DNA of 64,000 nt from Saccharothrix tamanrassetensis (GCF_014203665.1 NZ_JACHJN010000014.1:62001-126000), one strand, 5' to 3'. Numbered from the stretch's first letter, positions 16,834 to 25,934 are shown. Numbers and translations are program-made. The notes: generated from the sequence alone by a model not told the origin.

Positions 16834-18102
16834 TCAGGCCCGGCCGCGCCACAGCCGCCAGGCGCGGGGGACGGCGGGTTCGTGGTGGCTGTCCGACTCG
16901 CCCAGGCGGAGCCTGATGCGGGCCCCGCCCAGCCTGCCCCGTTCGACGTGGATGGTGCCTCCGGTGGCCTCGGCGGCGGCGCGGGCGATGTCCAGCCCCA
17001 GGCCGGTCGAGCCGCCACCGGACGAGCCGCGGTGCAGGGCGCGTTCCGGGTCGACCACGCCGGGCCCGCCGTCTTCCACGGCCAGCGTGACCCAGCCCGC
17101 GTGCCGGACGACGGCGACGGTGAGGGCCGAACGGGGCGGGGTGTGCCGGAAGACGTTCTCCAGCAGGGCGTCGACCACCGCGCCCAGGGCGTCCGGTGCG
17201 AGCGGGACGGGGGTCGGTTCGTACGGCAGGTCGACCTCGCACGGGCGGCCTTGGTCCTCGGCGTGCGCGGACCAGAAGCCCATGCGGGTCTTCACCACCT
17301 CGGCCACGTCGCAGGTGCCGGTCGCGGCGGCGGTGGACACGGGGTGCAGTGATTCGATGATCCGGTCCACGTCGTGGCCCAGCGCGGTGACGGCGCTGCG
17401 GATGCGGTCGGCCACCGGGCCTTCGCCGATGGCGTCCGCGTCCAGCCTCAGTGCCGTCAACGGGGTCCGCAGGCGGTGGGAGACGTCGGCGATCATCTCC
17501 CTCTCCTTGGCGAGCAGGCGTTCGGTGCGGTCGGCGGCGGCGTTGATCGCGGTCGCCAGGGCGGTCAGCTCGGGTGGACCGGTGACGCGGATGCGGGCGT
17601 TGCCGTCGCGGTGGGCGATCTCCGAGGCGGTGTCGGCCAGTACCCGCAAGGCGCGCAGCACGGGGTCCAACGTCCGCCGACCGACCAGCAGGGCGGCCGG
17701 GAGGGCCAGTAGCGCCGACAGCAGCAGAACGGTGAGGTGGAGCGGCAAGCCGGGACCGGGCGGTGCGGGAGAGGAGACTTCGACGGCCGCGCGTGACCCG
17801 TCCACAGTGGACACCGAGGTCAACCGGCCGGTGCCTTGTCCGACGCCGATGGTCGTGCCGTCCGGCAGGTGGACGGCCAGCCTGCCCTCCGTCCCCGCGG
17901 CGGTCCGGGCGAGCGCACCGCGCACGGCGTCCGGGTCGTTCGTCACGGCCAACACGGCGGCCACCGTCGTCACGTCGTGCCGGTCGTCCGACGCCGCGCG
18001 GTCGGCCGCCGACCACACCAGCAGGGCACCCGCGCCCACCACCAGCAGCACGCCCACCAGCGCCGCCGACCACACCAGGGCACGGGTGAGCAGCCGTCTC
18101 AT
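16834..18102 (-). CDS. Sensor histidine kinase (OmpR-partner type)
   Basis: A 422-residue membrane kinase. Helix one (residues about 8-32) and helix two (about 135-155) enclose an extracytoplasmic sensor region of about 100 residues. A HAMP-like linker leads to the dimerisation helix with the phospho-acceptor histidine in DVSHRLRTPL. The ATP-binding domain has the N box LLENVFRHTPP, G1 EDGGPGV and G2 STGLGLDIARA. Its ATG at 18102 overlaps the stop of the response regulator by four bases, so the pair is translated together. The signal is unknown. The C-terminal tail after the G2 box is unusually basic and proline-rich. Confidence 0.92.
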   Translation of the reverse strand: MRRLLTRALVWSAALVGVLLVVGAGALLVWSAADRAASDDRHDVTTVAAVLAVTNDPDAVRGALARTAAGTEGRLAVHLPDGTTIGVGQGTGRLTSVSTVDGSRAAVEVSSPAPPGPGLPLHLTVLLLSALLALPAALLVGRRTLDPVLRALRVLADTASEIAHRDGNARIRVTGPPELTALATAINAAADRTERLLAKEREMIADVSHRLRTPLTALRLDADAIGEGPVADRIRSAVTALGHDVDRIIESLHPVSTAAATGTCDVAEVVKTRMGFWSAHAEDQGRPCEVDLPYEPTPVPLAPDALGAVVDALLENVFRHTPPRSALTVAVVRHAGWVTLAVEDGGPGVVDPERALHRGSSGGGSTGLGLDIARAAAEATGGTIHVERGRLGGARIRLRLGESDSHHEPAVPRAWRLWRGRA

Positions 18103-18788
18103 TCCGGCGCCACCAGCTTGAACCCCACGCCCCGCACGGTGTGCAGGTGGCGCGGCTTCGCGGCGGTCTCCCCCAGCTTGCTGCGCAGCCACGACACGTG
18201 GACGTCGATGGTCTTGTCGTCGCCCAGGTACGGCTGGCCCCACACCGCCTGGAACAGCTCGCGGCGCGGCACCACCCGGTTCGGGCGCCGGGCCAGGTAG
18301 GCCAGCAGGTCGAACTCGCGGCGGCTGAGCGCGACCGGCTGGTCGGCGCGGAACACCTGGCGCTGGGCCAGGTCCACCCGCAGTTCGCCCACCGTCACCA
18401 GGTCCGGGTGGTCGGTGCGGGCCGAGCCGGCGGTGCGGCGGAGCAGGGCGTTGATCCGGGCCGCCAGGTGTTCGGCGGAGAACGGCTTGACGATGTAGTC
18501 GTCCGCGCCCGCGTTCAGCGAGCCCACCACCGAACTCTCGCCGCCGCGGGCGGTGGCGATGATGACCGGCACGTCGCTGATGCCGCGCAGCATCCGCAGC
18601 GCCGCCACCCCGTCCAGGTCGGGCAGCCCCAGGTCCAGGATCACCAGGTCGGGTTCGCGCGTGCCCGCTTCGCGCAGCGCGGCGACGGCCGTGCCGACCG
18701 CGCACACGTCGTGCCCGAGGTCGGTCAGCGCGTGCACCAGCGCCGCCTGGACCACCGGGTCGTCCTCGACCAGCAGCACCTTGGACAT
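18099..18788 (-). CDS. OmpR-family response regulator
   Basis: A 229-residue regulator. The receiver domain has the acidic pair in LLVEDDPVVQ, the phospho-acceptor aspartate in VILDLGLPD, the Thr in IIATARGG and the lysine in IVKPFS. The C-terminal winged helix (RREFDLLAYLARRPNRVV, then TIDVHVSWLRSKLGE and a final RGVGFKL) is the DNA-binding type of OmpR/PhoB. It is the upstream gene of a two-gene operon with the histidine kinase, overlapping by ATGA. Start ATG at 18788 follows a TCCTGGAGGGT-like region on the opposite strand, so the start is supported mainly by homology to the receiver N-terminus. Confidence 0.94.
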   Translation of the reverse strand: MSKVLLVEDDPVVQAALVHALTDLGHDVCAVGTAVAALREAGTREPDLVILDLGLPDLDGVAALRMLRGISDVPVIIATARGGESSVVGSLNAGADDYIVKPFSAEHLAARINALLRRTAGSARTDHPDLVTVGELRVDLAQRQVFRADQPVALSRREFDLLAYLARRPNRVVPRRELFQAVWGQPYLGDDKTIDVHVSWLRSKLGETAAKPRHLHTVRGVGFKLVAPE

Positions 18789-19004
18789 GTCCTGGAGGGT
18801 AGGGCCTCCGACGACCCGGTCGCCGGGAAGTGAACCGGTTGTCGCGACTTAGCGAAATCGTGCCTGGCCCTTAACGGTCTCTTAGGGAACCGGCCACTAC
18901 CGTCTGCCCCACCGAAATCGAGGGTGCCGCGGATCACACCGCGGCGGGAATCGCAATTCTGCGGTCACCGGGAAGACCCGGCCCGGCGGCGACGAGGAGT
19001 GGGC

Positions 19005-20213
19005 GTGGCGGAAGTCGTTCTCAGCGGTCTCGGCAAAGTCTACGTCGACGGCACCCGCGCGGTCGCCGACCTCGACCTGGAGATCCGGGACGGCGAATTC
19101 CTCGTGCTGGTCGGGCCGTCCGGGTGCGGCAAGACCACGGCGCTGCGCATGATCGCGGGCCTGGAGAGCGTGAGCGAGGGGTCGATCCGGATCGGCCCCC
19201 AGGTGGTCAACGAGGTGCCCTCGCGGGACCGGGACGTGGCCATGGTGTTCCAGTCCTACGCGCTCTACCCGCACCTGAACGTGTACGACAACATCGCGTT
19301 CGGGTTGACGTTGCGCAAGCTGCCGAAGAAGGAGATCGACCGGCGGGTGCGCGAGGTGGCGGAAGTGCTGGAACTGCACGAGCACCTGGAGCGGAAACCG
19401 CGCAACCTGTCCGGCGGGCAACGCCAGCGGGTCGCGATGGGGCGGGCGATCGTGCGCGCCCCGCAGGCGTTCCTGATGGACGAGCCGCTGTCCAACCTGG
19501 ATGCGAAGCTGCGCGTGCAGATGCGCGCCCAGATCGCCCGGATACAGCGCGATCTCGGCGTCACCACGGTTTACGTGACGCACGACCAGACCGAGGCGAT
19601 GACCCTCGGCGACCGGGTGGCGGTGATGAAGCGCGGCGTGCTCCAGCAGGTCGGCCCGCCGCAGGAGCTCTACGACCGGCCGGTGAACCTGTTCGTCGCC
19701 GGCTTCATCGGCTCGCCCGGCATGAACCTGGTGACCGCCCGCCTGGACCGCGACGACGACGGCCACCACTGGGTCACCGTCGGCTCGGACGCGTTGCTGC
19801 TGCCCGAATCCGTGCTGCTCGCCCGCCCCGCGCTGGCCGGTTACGCGGGCCGGGACGTGGTGCTCGGCATCCGCCCCGAGGACATGGAGGACGCGGCGCT
19901 CGCGGACGCCCAGGAGGGCTCCATCCTGCACTCGGTGGCCGACCTGGTGGAGGCGATGGGCTCGGACGTGCTGGTGCACTTCCCGGTCGACGCCGCACCC
20001 GTGGTCACCGACGACACGAAGGCGCTGGCCGAGGACGACGGCACCGCGGACCTGCCCAAGGGCAGCGGCGTGGTGCTGGTCGGCCGCTTCTCCCCCCGGA
20101 CGCACATCTACGAGGGCCAGCCGGTGGCCGCGTGGGTGGACACGTCCCGACTGCACTTCTTCGACCCGGACACCGGGTTGTCCGTCTGGACCACGTCAGG
20201 AGAGCTGGAATGA
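19005..20213 (+). CDS. Sugar ABC transporter ATP-binding protein (UgpC/MsiK type)
   Basis: A 402-residue ATPase that powers the importer encoded just downstream. It contains Walker A GPSGCGKTTAL, the Q-loop in VFQSYALYPHLNV, the signature LSGGQRQRVAMGRAI, Walker B FLMDEPLSNLDAKL and the switch histidine in VYVTHDQTEA. The C-terminal about 130 residues form the TOBE/MalK-type regulatory domain. The GTG at 19005 follows a GAGGAG site; a GTG at 18999 is in frame but too close to that site. The SBP gene starts inside its stop codon. Many actinobacterial sugar operons borrow a shared MsiK; having its own ATPase makes this a self-contained transporter. Confidence 0.95.
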   Translation: MAEVVLSGLGKVYVDGTRAVADLDLEIRDGEFLVLVGPSGCGKTTALRMIAGLESVSEGSIRIGPQVVNEVPSRDRDVAMVFQSYALYPHLNVYDNIAFGLTLRKLPKKEIDRRVREVAEVLELHEHLERKPRNLSGGQRQRVAMGRAIVRAPQAFLMDEPLSNLDAKLRVQMRAQIARIQRDLGVTTVYVTHDQTEAMTLGDRVAVMKRGVLQQVGPPQELYDRPVNLFVAGFIGSPGMNLVTARLDRDDDGHHWVTVGSDALLLPESVLLARPALAGYAGRDVVLGIRPEDMEDAALADAQEGSILHSVADLVEAMGSDVLVHFPVDAAPVVTDDTKALAEDDGTADLPKGSGVVLVGRFSPRTHIYEGQPVAAWVDTSRLHFFDPDTGLSVWTTSGELE

Positions 20214-21511
20214 GCCGCTTGAAGGTGACCGCCGCACTGGTCGCGGCAATCGGGACGTTGGCCGCGTGCTCGGGCGGGACGACCGCCGGGCCGGAGGGCA
20301 AGGCGCTGAGCGGGCAGACCGTGGAGGTGGTCGGCACCTGGTCGGGTGACGAGCAGCAGCGGTTCGAGCAGGTGCTGAGCGCGTTCAAGGACAAGACCGG
20401 GGCGGAGGTCCGGTACACGCCCGCCGGCGACGAGCTGCCCACCGTGCTGCAGACCAGGGTGCAGGGCGGCACGCCGCCGAGCGTCGCGCTGGTCGCCCAG
20501 CCGGGCCTGGTCGACCAGCTGCAGCAGGCCGGGTCGCTCATCCCGCTGTCACCGGACGTGGAGAAGCTCGTCGGCGACCACAACGCGGCCGTGTGGAAGA
20601 AGCTGGGCACGTTCGGGGGCAAGCTGTACGGCGTCTACTTCAAGGCCGCCAACAAGTCCACGGTCTGGTACAGCGAGAAGGCGTTCGGCCAGGTCGGCGC
20701 GGAGCCGCCGAAGACCTGGGAGGACTTCCTCGCGGTGGGCCGCGCGGTCGTGGACACCGGGCAGGCGGCGGTGTCGGTGGGCGGCGCGGACGGCTGGACG
20801 CTGACCGACTGGTTCGAGAACGTCTACCTGCGCACGGCCGGCCCGGACAACTACGACAAGCTGGCCAAGCACGAGATCCCGTGGACCGACCCGTCGGTGC
20901 GCAAGGCGTTGGAGACGCTGGCCGAGCTGTTCGGCGACCCCCGGCTGGTGGAGGGCGGCGGCGCGGGCGCGCTGCAGACCGAGTTCCCGAAGTCGGTGAT
21001 CAACGTGTTCGGTGAGCCGCCGAAGGCCGCGATGGTGTTCGAGGCGGACTTCGTGGCGTCCGTGATCAGCACCAACACCAAGGCGAAGGTCGGCGAGGAC
21101 GCGAAGTTCTTCAAGTTCCCGTCCATCGGCGGCAGCGAGGACGCGGTCGTGGCGGGCGGCGACGTGGCCGTGCAGCTCAAGGACGACGCGGCGAGCACCG
21201 AGCTGATGAAGTTCCTCGCCTCGCCCGAGGCGGGCCGGGTGTGGGCGCGGCTGGGCGGGTTCCTGTCGCCCAACAAGGACATCCCGGCCGCCGACTACCC
21301 CGACGACGTGACCCGCGAGCTGGTCCAGCAGCTGGTCGACGCCGGCGACAACGTCCGGTTCGACATGTCCGACCTCGCGCCGGCCGCGTTCGGCGGCACG
21401 AAGGGCGCGGGCGAGTGGAAGGCGTTGCAGGACTTCCTGGCCAACCCGGCGGACGTCGAGGCCACCGTGCAGCGGCTGGAGTCCGAAGCGGCCAAGGCGT
21501 ACCAGAAGTGA
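20210..21511 (+). CDS. Sugar ABC transporter substrate-binding lipoprotein
   Basis: A 433-residue extracellular solute-binding protein of family 1. The signal peptide ends in lipobox LAAC (about residues 17-20). Next come the EVVGTWSGDEQQRFEQVL and PPSVALVAQPGLVDQL stretches typical of carbohydrate-binding members. It overlaps the ATPase gene upstream (ATGA) and the first permease gene downstream (GTGA). It collects a sugar, likely an oligosaccharide or glycoside, at the cell surface for the two permeases. No glycosidase gene lies next to it, so the substrate cannot be guessed from context. Confidence 0.93.
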   Translation: MSRLKVTAALVAAIGTLAACSGGTTAGPEGKALSGQTVEVVGTWSGDEQQRFEQVLSAFKDKTGAEVRYTPAGDELPTVLQTRVQGGTPPSVALVAQPGLVDQLQQAGSLIPLSPDVEKLVGDHNAAVWKKLGTFGGKLYGVYFKAANKSTVWYSEKAFGQVGAEPPKTWEDFLAVGRAVVDTGQAAVSVGGADGWTLTDWFENVYLRTAGPDNYDKLAKHEIPWTDPSVRKALETLAELFGDPRLVEGGGAGALQTEFPKSVINVFGEPPKAAMVFEADFVASVISTNTKAKVGEDAKFFKFPSIGGSEDAVVAGGDVAVQLKDDAASTELMKFLASPEAGRVWARLGGFLSPNKDIPAADYPDDVTRELVQQLVDAGDNVRFDMSDLAPAAFGGTKGAGEWKALQDFLANPADVEATVQRLESEAAKAYQK

Positions 21512-22860
21512 CGGTCGCCGCCGAGAAACCCCCTGCCGGCTCCCGGGCCGGCAGGGGGCGTTCCCCGAACCTCGCCGTCGACCCGACCCCGGGCCGTTCG
21601 CCGCGCCAGGCGGTGCCGTTCCTGGTGCCCGCGCTGGTGCTGCTGGCCGCGCTGGTGATCTACCCGCTGGTGTACTCGCTGGTGCGCAGCTTCTTCGACC
21701 GGTCCGGCGCGTCGTTCGTCGGGGTCGGCAACTACGTGAACCTGTTCACCGACCCGCGCACGCTGACCGCGTTCAAGAACAACGTGATCTGGGTGGTGGT
21801 CGCGCCCGCCTTGGTCACCGGGCTGGGCTTGGTCTTCGCGGTGCTGACCGAGCGGATCCGGTGGGCGACGGCGTTCCGGCTGGTGCTGTTCATGCCGATG
21901 GCGATCTCGCTGTTCGCGTCCGGCATCATCTTCCGCCTGGTGTACGAGGAGGACCCGAACCAGGGCGTGGTGAACGCCGTCGTGGTCGGGGTGCACGACC
22001 TGTTCTCCGACCCGTCGCCGTACCCCGGCGCACAGCCGCGCGACGGCGCTGCGTTCACGGCGGCCGAAGAGGGGTTCACCAGCTCGCAAACGTTCACGCC
22101 CGGCACGGCGGTGACCGTGCCGCTGGTCGGTTTCGCGCCGGGTCAGATCCCGGCCGGGGCGTCTTCGGCGTCGCTGCCGCCGTCGGACGCGCGTGAACTG
22201 CGCGGCGTGGTGTGGCTGGACGTCTCGGTCGGTGGGCGGTCCGGTGCGCTGGACCGGGGCGAACGCGGTGTGCCCGGTCTCGCGGTGGAGGCCGTGCGGG
22301 ACGGGCGGGTGGTCGGTCGGACCACGACCGGCAACGACGGGCGGTTCACCTTCCCGGACCTGGGGGCGGGCGACTACGCGCTGCGGCTGGCCGCGTCGAA
22401 CTTCGCGCTGCCGTTCCGGGGCCTGACGTGGCTGGGACCGTCGCTGATCACGCCGGTGATCATCTCGTCCTGGATCTGGATCATGACCGGGTTCGCCATC
22501 ACGTTCATCGCGGCGGGCCTGGCGGCGATCCCCCGGGACGCGCTGGAGGCGGCACGGGTGGACGGCGCGACCGAGTGGCAGGTGTTCCGCCGGGTGACCG
22601 TGCCGCTGCTGTCGCCGGTGCTGCTGGTGGTGTTCGTGACCCTGGTGATCAACGTGCTGAAGGTCTTCGAGCTGGTGTTCGTCATCGCGCCCGGCTCGGT
22701 GCAGGAGGAGGCGAACGTGCTGGCCCTCCAGATGTGGCAGGTGTCCTTCGGCACGGGCGGCGACCAGGGCGCGGGCAGTGCGCTGGCCGTGGTGCTGTTC
22801 CTGCTGGTGGCCCCGGCGATGCTGTTCAACATCAGGCGATTCCGACGGGAGCAGTCGTGA
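21508..22860 (+). CDS. Sugar ABC permease (MalF-like) with an inserted extracytoplasmic domain
   Basis: A 450-residue permease, about 140 residues longer than the usual 300-330. Transmembrane helices lie near residues 36-56, 93-113 and 124-144. From about residue 165 to 305 a soluble segment replaces the usual short loop. Its second half (RGVVWLDVS, then RGERGVPGLAVEAVRDG and TTTGNDGRFTFPDLGAGDY) looks like a SdrD_B/carboxypeptidase-regulatory beta-sandwich. Helices then resume (PSLITPVIISSWIWIMTGFA), and the ATPase-contact EAA loop IPRDALEAARVDGATEWQVF is intact at 341-360. Start GTG at 21508 overlaps the SBP stop. The transporter should work; the insert may touch the binding protein or the cell wall. 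Confidence 0.9.
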   Translation: MTVAAEKPPAGSRAGRGRSPNLAVDPTPGRSPRQAVPFLVPALVLLAALVIYPLVYSLVRSFFDRSGASFVGVGNYVNLFTDPRTLTAFKNNVIWVVVAPALVTGLGLVFAVLTERIRWATAFRLVLFMPMAISLFASGIIFRLVYEEDPNQGVVNAVVVGVHDLFSDPSPYPGAQPRDGAAFTAAEEGFTSSQTFTPGTAVTVPLVGFAPGQIPAGASSASLPPSDARELRGVVWLDVSVGGRSGALDRGERGVPGLAVEAVRDGRVVGRTTTGNDGRFTFPDLGAGDYALRLAASNFALPFRGLTWLGPSLITPVIISSWIWIMTGFAITFIAAGLAAIPRDALEAARVDGATEWQVFRRVTVPLLSPVLLVVFVTLVINVLKVFELVFVIAPGSVQEEANVLALQMWQVSFGTGGDQGAGSALAVVLFLLVAPAMLFNIRRFRREQS

Positions 22861-23744
22861 CCGTGGTCGAGGTGTCGGTGACCGGCGCGCCCCGCCGTGG
22901 CGTGCTGTCCCGCGTGGTGTCGCGGCTGGGCAACGGTGTGGTGCAGGTGGGGTTGGCGCTGGTCGCGCTGTTCTGGCTGGTGCCGGTGTTCGGGCTGCTG
23001 ATCGCGTCGTTGCGCGACGAGGCCTCGAACACCGCGTCCGGCTGGTGGACGATCTTCACCGCTCCGACGTCGTTGACGCTGTCGAACTACGCCGACCTGG
23101 TGGGGAACTCGACCGTGCTGCGGTCGTTCCTGAACACCGTGTACATCGCCGTGCCGTCCACCGTGCTGGTGGTGGTGATCTCGGCGCTGGCGGCGTACGG
23201 GCTGGCGTGGATCGAGTTCCCGGGGCGGTTGTGGCTGACCACGTTGGTGGTGGGGCTGCTGGTGATGCCGATCCAGGTGGCGTTGATCCCGGTGGCGAAG
23301 CTGTTCGGGTCGCTTGGCCTGTTCGGCACCATCACCGGGGTGGTGCTGTTCCACGTGGCGTTCGGCCTGCCGTTCGCGATCTTCCTGCTGCGCAACTTCT
23401 TCGCGGGCATCCCGCGCGACCTGGTGGAGGCCGCGCGGATGGACGGTGCCCGCGAGTGGGTGATCTTCCGGCGGGTCGTGCTGCCCATCGCGAAACCGGC
23501 GATCGCGTCGCTGACCATCTTCCAGTTCCTGTGGGTGTGGAACGACCTGCTGGTGGCACTCGTCTTCGCGGACCAGGACTCGGCCCCGATCACCGTGGCG
23601 CTGCGGGCGCAGCTGCGGCAGTTCGGCACGAACATCGACCTGCTGTCGACCGGTGCGTTCCTGTCCATGATCGTGCCGCTGGCGGTGTTCCTGGCGTTCC
23701 AGCGCTACTTCGTGCAGGGCGTGCTGGCGGGGTCGACGAAGTGA
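22857..23744 (+). CDS. Sugar ABC permease (MalG-like)
   Basis: A 295-residue permease with six predicted helices of the binding-protein-dependent transport family. The EAA loop IPRDLVEAARMDGAREWVIF lies near residues 183-202. The start GTG at 22857 overlaps the stop of the first permease. It is of normal length, in contrast to its partner. It closes the four-gene operon of ATPase, binding protein and two permeases. An imperfect inverted repeat (23769-23775 with 23795-23801) about 25 bases after the stop may act as a terminator. Confidence 0.95.
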   Translation: MTVVEVSVTGAPRRGVLSRVVSRLGNGVVQVGLALVALFWLVPVFGLLIASLRDEASNTASGWWTIFTAPTSLTLSNYADLVGNSTVLRSFLNTVYIAVPSTVLVVVISALAAYGLAWIEFPGRLWLTTLVVGLLVMPIQVALIPVAKLFGSLGLFGTITGVVLFHVAFGLPFAIFLLRNFFAGIPRDLVEAARMDGAREWVIFRRVVLPIAKPAIASLTIFQFLWVWNDLLVALVFADQDSAPITVALRAQLRQFGTNIDLLSTGAFLSMIVPLAVFLAFQRYFVQGVLAGSTK

Positions 23745-23843
23745 GTCCGCCTACCCGGCGATCAGCCCGTCCACCACGACGGCGAGCTGTCCACGGTGGA
23801 CTTCACGTGAGCGGCGGGTCGGCCCACGCGACCGGCGTACGAG

Positions 23844-24383
23844 TCAGGGCGACACGCCGAGCGCGGCGCAAGCGGCAGCCACCCCGGCCGCGCGCAGCTC
23901 GTCGCGCGGCGCGTTCGGGAAGATCAGCACGCAGTCGGCCAGACCGCCCAGGGCGACCGTCGCCTTCGCCGCGTCGGCGAGCGACGGCTCCGGCCCGACC
24001 AGCAGCGCGCCCAGCCGCTCCCGCCACACGAACACCCGGTCGACGAGACCGAGTTCGTTCAGCGAGGTCAGCTCGTGGACGATCAGCGCCACCACCTCCC
24101 GGTGCCGGTGGTGGAGGTCGAAGTAGCCCTCCAGCAGGGCGCGGGGTGCCGGACCGGTGCGCTCCGCCTCGGCCACGAACTCCTCGCCGTCGTCGAACAG
24201 CGGCAGGACGACGCTGCGCACCAGGTCCTCGCGGGACGAGAAGTGGTAGTAGAGCGCGGGTTTGGTGATGCCGAGCCGGTCGGCGATCTCCTGGAGACTG
24301 GTGCGCTGCACCCCCTGCTTGAGGAACAGCTCGCGCGCGATGGCCTGCGCGCGGGCTTTCGTGTCGGACTTGACCCTGGACAT
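23844..24383 (-). CDS. TetR-family repressor
   Basis: A 179-residue regulator with the N-terminal TetR helix-turn-helix: LFLKQGVQRTSLQEIADRLG, then ITKPALYYHFSSREDL near residues 39-54. The C-terminal ligand-binding half is shorter than average. It is divergent from an FAD-dependent monooxygenase gene, with 87 bases between the starts. That interval holds an 18-bp palindrome and a second related half-site next to its own start. It most likely represses the monooxygenase and itself until an aromatic compound or antibiotic binds; this is inferred from layout. Confidence 0.9.
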   Translation of the reverse strand: MSRVKSDTKARAQAIARELFLKQGVQRTSLQEIADRLGITKPALYYHFSSREDLVRSVVLPLFDDGEEFVAEAERTGPAPRALLEGYFDLHHRHREVVALIVHELTSLNELGLVDRVFVWRERLGALLVGPEPSLADAAKATVALGGLADCVLIFPNAPRDELRAAGVAAACAALGVSP

Positions 24384-24438
24384 TCCCGCAGCTTAGCGAC
24401 TGAACGGTCGGTAAGCATTGCGCAACCCGCGGCCGTTC

Positions 24439-24456
24439 ACTTACCATCCGGTAAGT
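24439..24456. promoter_or_regulatory. Candidate TetR operator
   Basis: Perfect dyad ACTTACC-N4-GGTAAGT just upstream of the monooxygenase ribosome binding site. A second copy of the CGGTAAG half-site lies at 24409-24415, close to the TetR start. Both fit binding by the divergently encoded TetR protein. Confidence 0.6.
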
Positions 24457-24470
24457 AAGGAGGTAGTGAC

Positions 24471-25685
24471 ATGAAGATCCTGATCTCCGGCGCTAGCATC
24501 GCCGGTCCGGTGGCGGCCTACTGGCTGGCCCGGCACGGCTTCGAGGTGACGGTGGTCGAACGGACGCCGGCACTGCGCAAGACCGGTGGCCACGCCGTCG
24601 ACCTGTTCCGGCCCGCGATGGACATCGCCGAACGGATGGGCGTGCTGCCGGCCCTGCTGGACCTCAAGACCGGCACCGACCGGATGACGATCCGGAGCCC
24701 CGGCGCCCGGCCGGTCGAGGTGGACCTGCGCCGCGTGTCCAGCGCGGTGTCCGACCGGCACATCGAGATCATGCGCGACGACCTGAGCGACGTCTTCTAC
24801 GAGGCCACGCGCGGCGATGTCGAGTACGTGTTCGGCGACTCGATCACATCCATCTCGGCCGACGGCGAGGTGACGTTCGAACGGGGCGCGCCCCGCCGGT
24901 TCGACGTGGTGATCGGTGCGGACGGGCTGCACTCCAACGTGCGTCGACTGGTGTTCGGCGACGTGCGCGAGGATTTCATCGGCGCGTACCTGGCGGTGCA
25001 GTCGCTGCCGGGCGGCCTCGAGCGCGCGGAACACACCACCGCGTACGTCGAGCCCGGCCGGATCGCCGCCATGTACAGCGCGCGCAACCTGCCCGACGCA
25101 CGGGCGGTGTTCCTGTTCCACAGCGGAAAACTGGACTACCACTACCGGGACGCGGTGCGTCAGAAGGAGTTGCTGCGCTCGGCGTTCACCGGGATGACCG
25201 AGGCCGAGCGCTGGCTGGACCACGACGGCGCGTTCTACTTCGACTCGGTCACCCAGCTGCGCATGGACACCTGGTCCCGGGGCCGGGTGGCGCTGGTCGG
25301 CGACGCGGGCCACTGCCCCGGTCCGGCGGTCGGCGGCAGCACCAGCCTCGCCGTCGTCGGCGCGTACACCCTCGCGGGCGAACTCGCGGCGGCGAACGGC
25401 GACCACGAACGCGCTTTCGCATCGTACGAAGCGGAACTCGGCGACTACGTCCGCCGCAGCCGGACGGCCGCGCGGGCCGCCGCGAAACGCATCGTGCCCG
25501 CCACCCCGCGGGACGTGTGGCTCCTGCGCAACGGGGCCAGGCTGGTGAGCCGCCTGCCCATGCCGCTCGCCCGAGCGCTGGCGAGGTTCAACCGCGACGG
25601 CATCAGCCTGCACGACACCGTGCCGCTCAAGGACTACCCGCCGGCCGCTCACGCTGCGGCAGCGCCACCCGACCCGGTGAGGTGA
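24471..25685 (+). CDS. FAD-dependent monooxygenase
   Basis: A 404-residue flavoprotein hydroxylase of the PHBH/TetX-like group. It has the N-terminal dinucleotide motif ISGASIAGPVAAYWLARHG and VVER, the middle DG motif in VIGADGLHSNVRR, and the GD motif in VALVGDAGHCPGPAVGG near residue 275. The start ATG at 24471 follows AAGGAGGTAG at ideal spacing. It uses NAD(P)H and oxygen to hydroxylate an aromatic or polyketide substrate. Relatives serve in biosynthesis, catabolism or antibiotic inactivation. Control by the adjacent TetR suggests an inducible detoxifying role, but the substrate is unknown. Confidence 0.92.
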   Translation: MKILISGASIAGPVAAYWLARHGFEVTVVERTPALRKTGGHAVDLFRPAMDIAERMGVLPALLDLKTGTDRMTIRSPGARPVEVDLRRVSSAVSDRHIEIMRDDLSDVFYEATRGDVEYVFGDSITSISADGEVTFERGAPRRFDVVIGADGLHSNVRRLVFGDVREDFIGAYLAVQSLPGGLERAEHTTAYVEPGRIAAMYSARNLPDARAVFLFHSGKLDYHYRDAVRQKELLRSAFTGMTEAERWLDHDGAFYFDSVTQLRMDTWSRGRVALVGDAGHCPGPAVGGSTSLAVVGAYTLAGELAAANGDHERAFASYEAELGDYVRRSRTAARAAAKRIVPATPRDVWLLRNGARLVSRLPMPLARALARFNRDGISLHDTVPLKDYPPAAHAAAAPPDPVR

Positions 25686-25726
25686 TTCCCGCATCGTGAA
25701 ACCCGTTCCCATGATCCGCTACGCTC

Positions 25727-25910
25727 GGCGGTGCTGGTGGTCCGCCCCGTTGCGACGGGGCGGGGCAAGAGGGAACCCCGGTGTGAGTCCGGGACTGCCC
25801 CGCAGCGGTGAGTGGGAACGAAAGCCGTAGTCACAAGCACTGGAAGCCTCCGGGAAGCCACGGCCGGTAGGAACGGGAACGACGCCCACGAGTCCGAAGA
25901 CCTGCCATCG
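25727..25910 (+). ncRNA. Cobalamin (B12) riboswitch
   Basis: A classic B12 riboswitch leader ahead of metE. Recognisable parts in order are GCTGGTGGTCCGCC near 25733, the GGGAACCCCGGTGTGAGTCC element near 25771, CTGCCCCGCAGCGGTGAGTG near 25796, and the B12 box GAGTCCGAAGACCTGCC at 25890-25906. When B12 is plentiful the RNA should switch off the B12-independent enzyme, because cells then use MetH. The exact ends are approximate. The expression platform is probably the hairpin at 25913-25934. Confidence 0.9.
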
Positions 25911-25912
25911 GC

Positions 25913-25934
25913 CCGCGCACCGACCGGTGCGCGG
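25913..25934 (+). terminator. Hairpin of the riboswitch expression platform
   Basis: Perfect 9-bp stem (25913-25921 with 25926-25934) with a GACC loop, directly after the B12 box and about 105 bases before the metE start. It is well placed as the terminator formed when B12 is bound, though it lacks a T-run and could instead act together with translation control. Confidence 0.55.
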
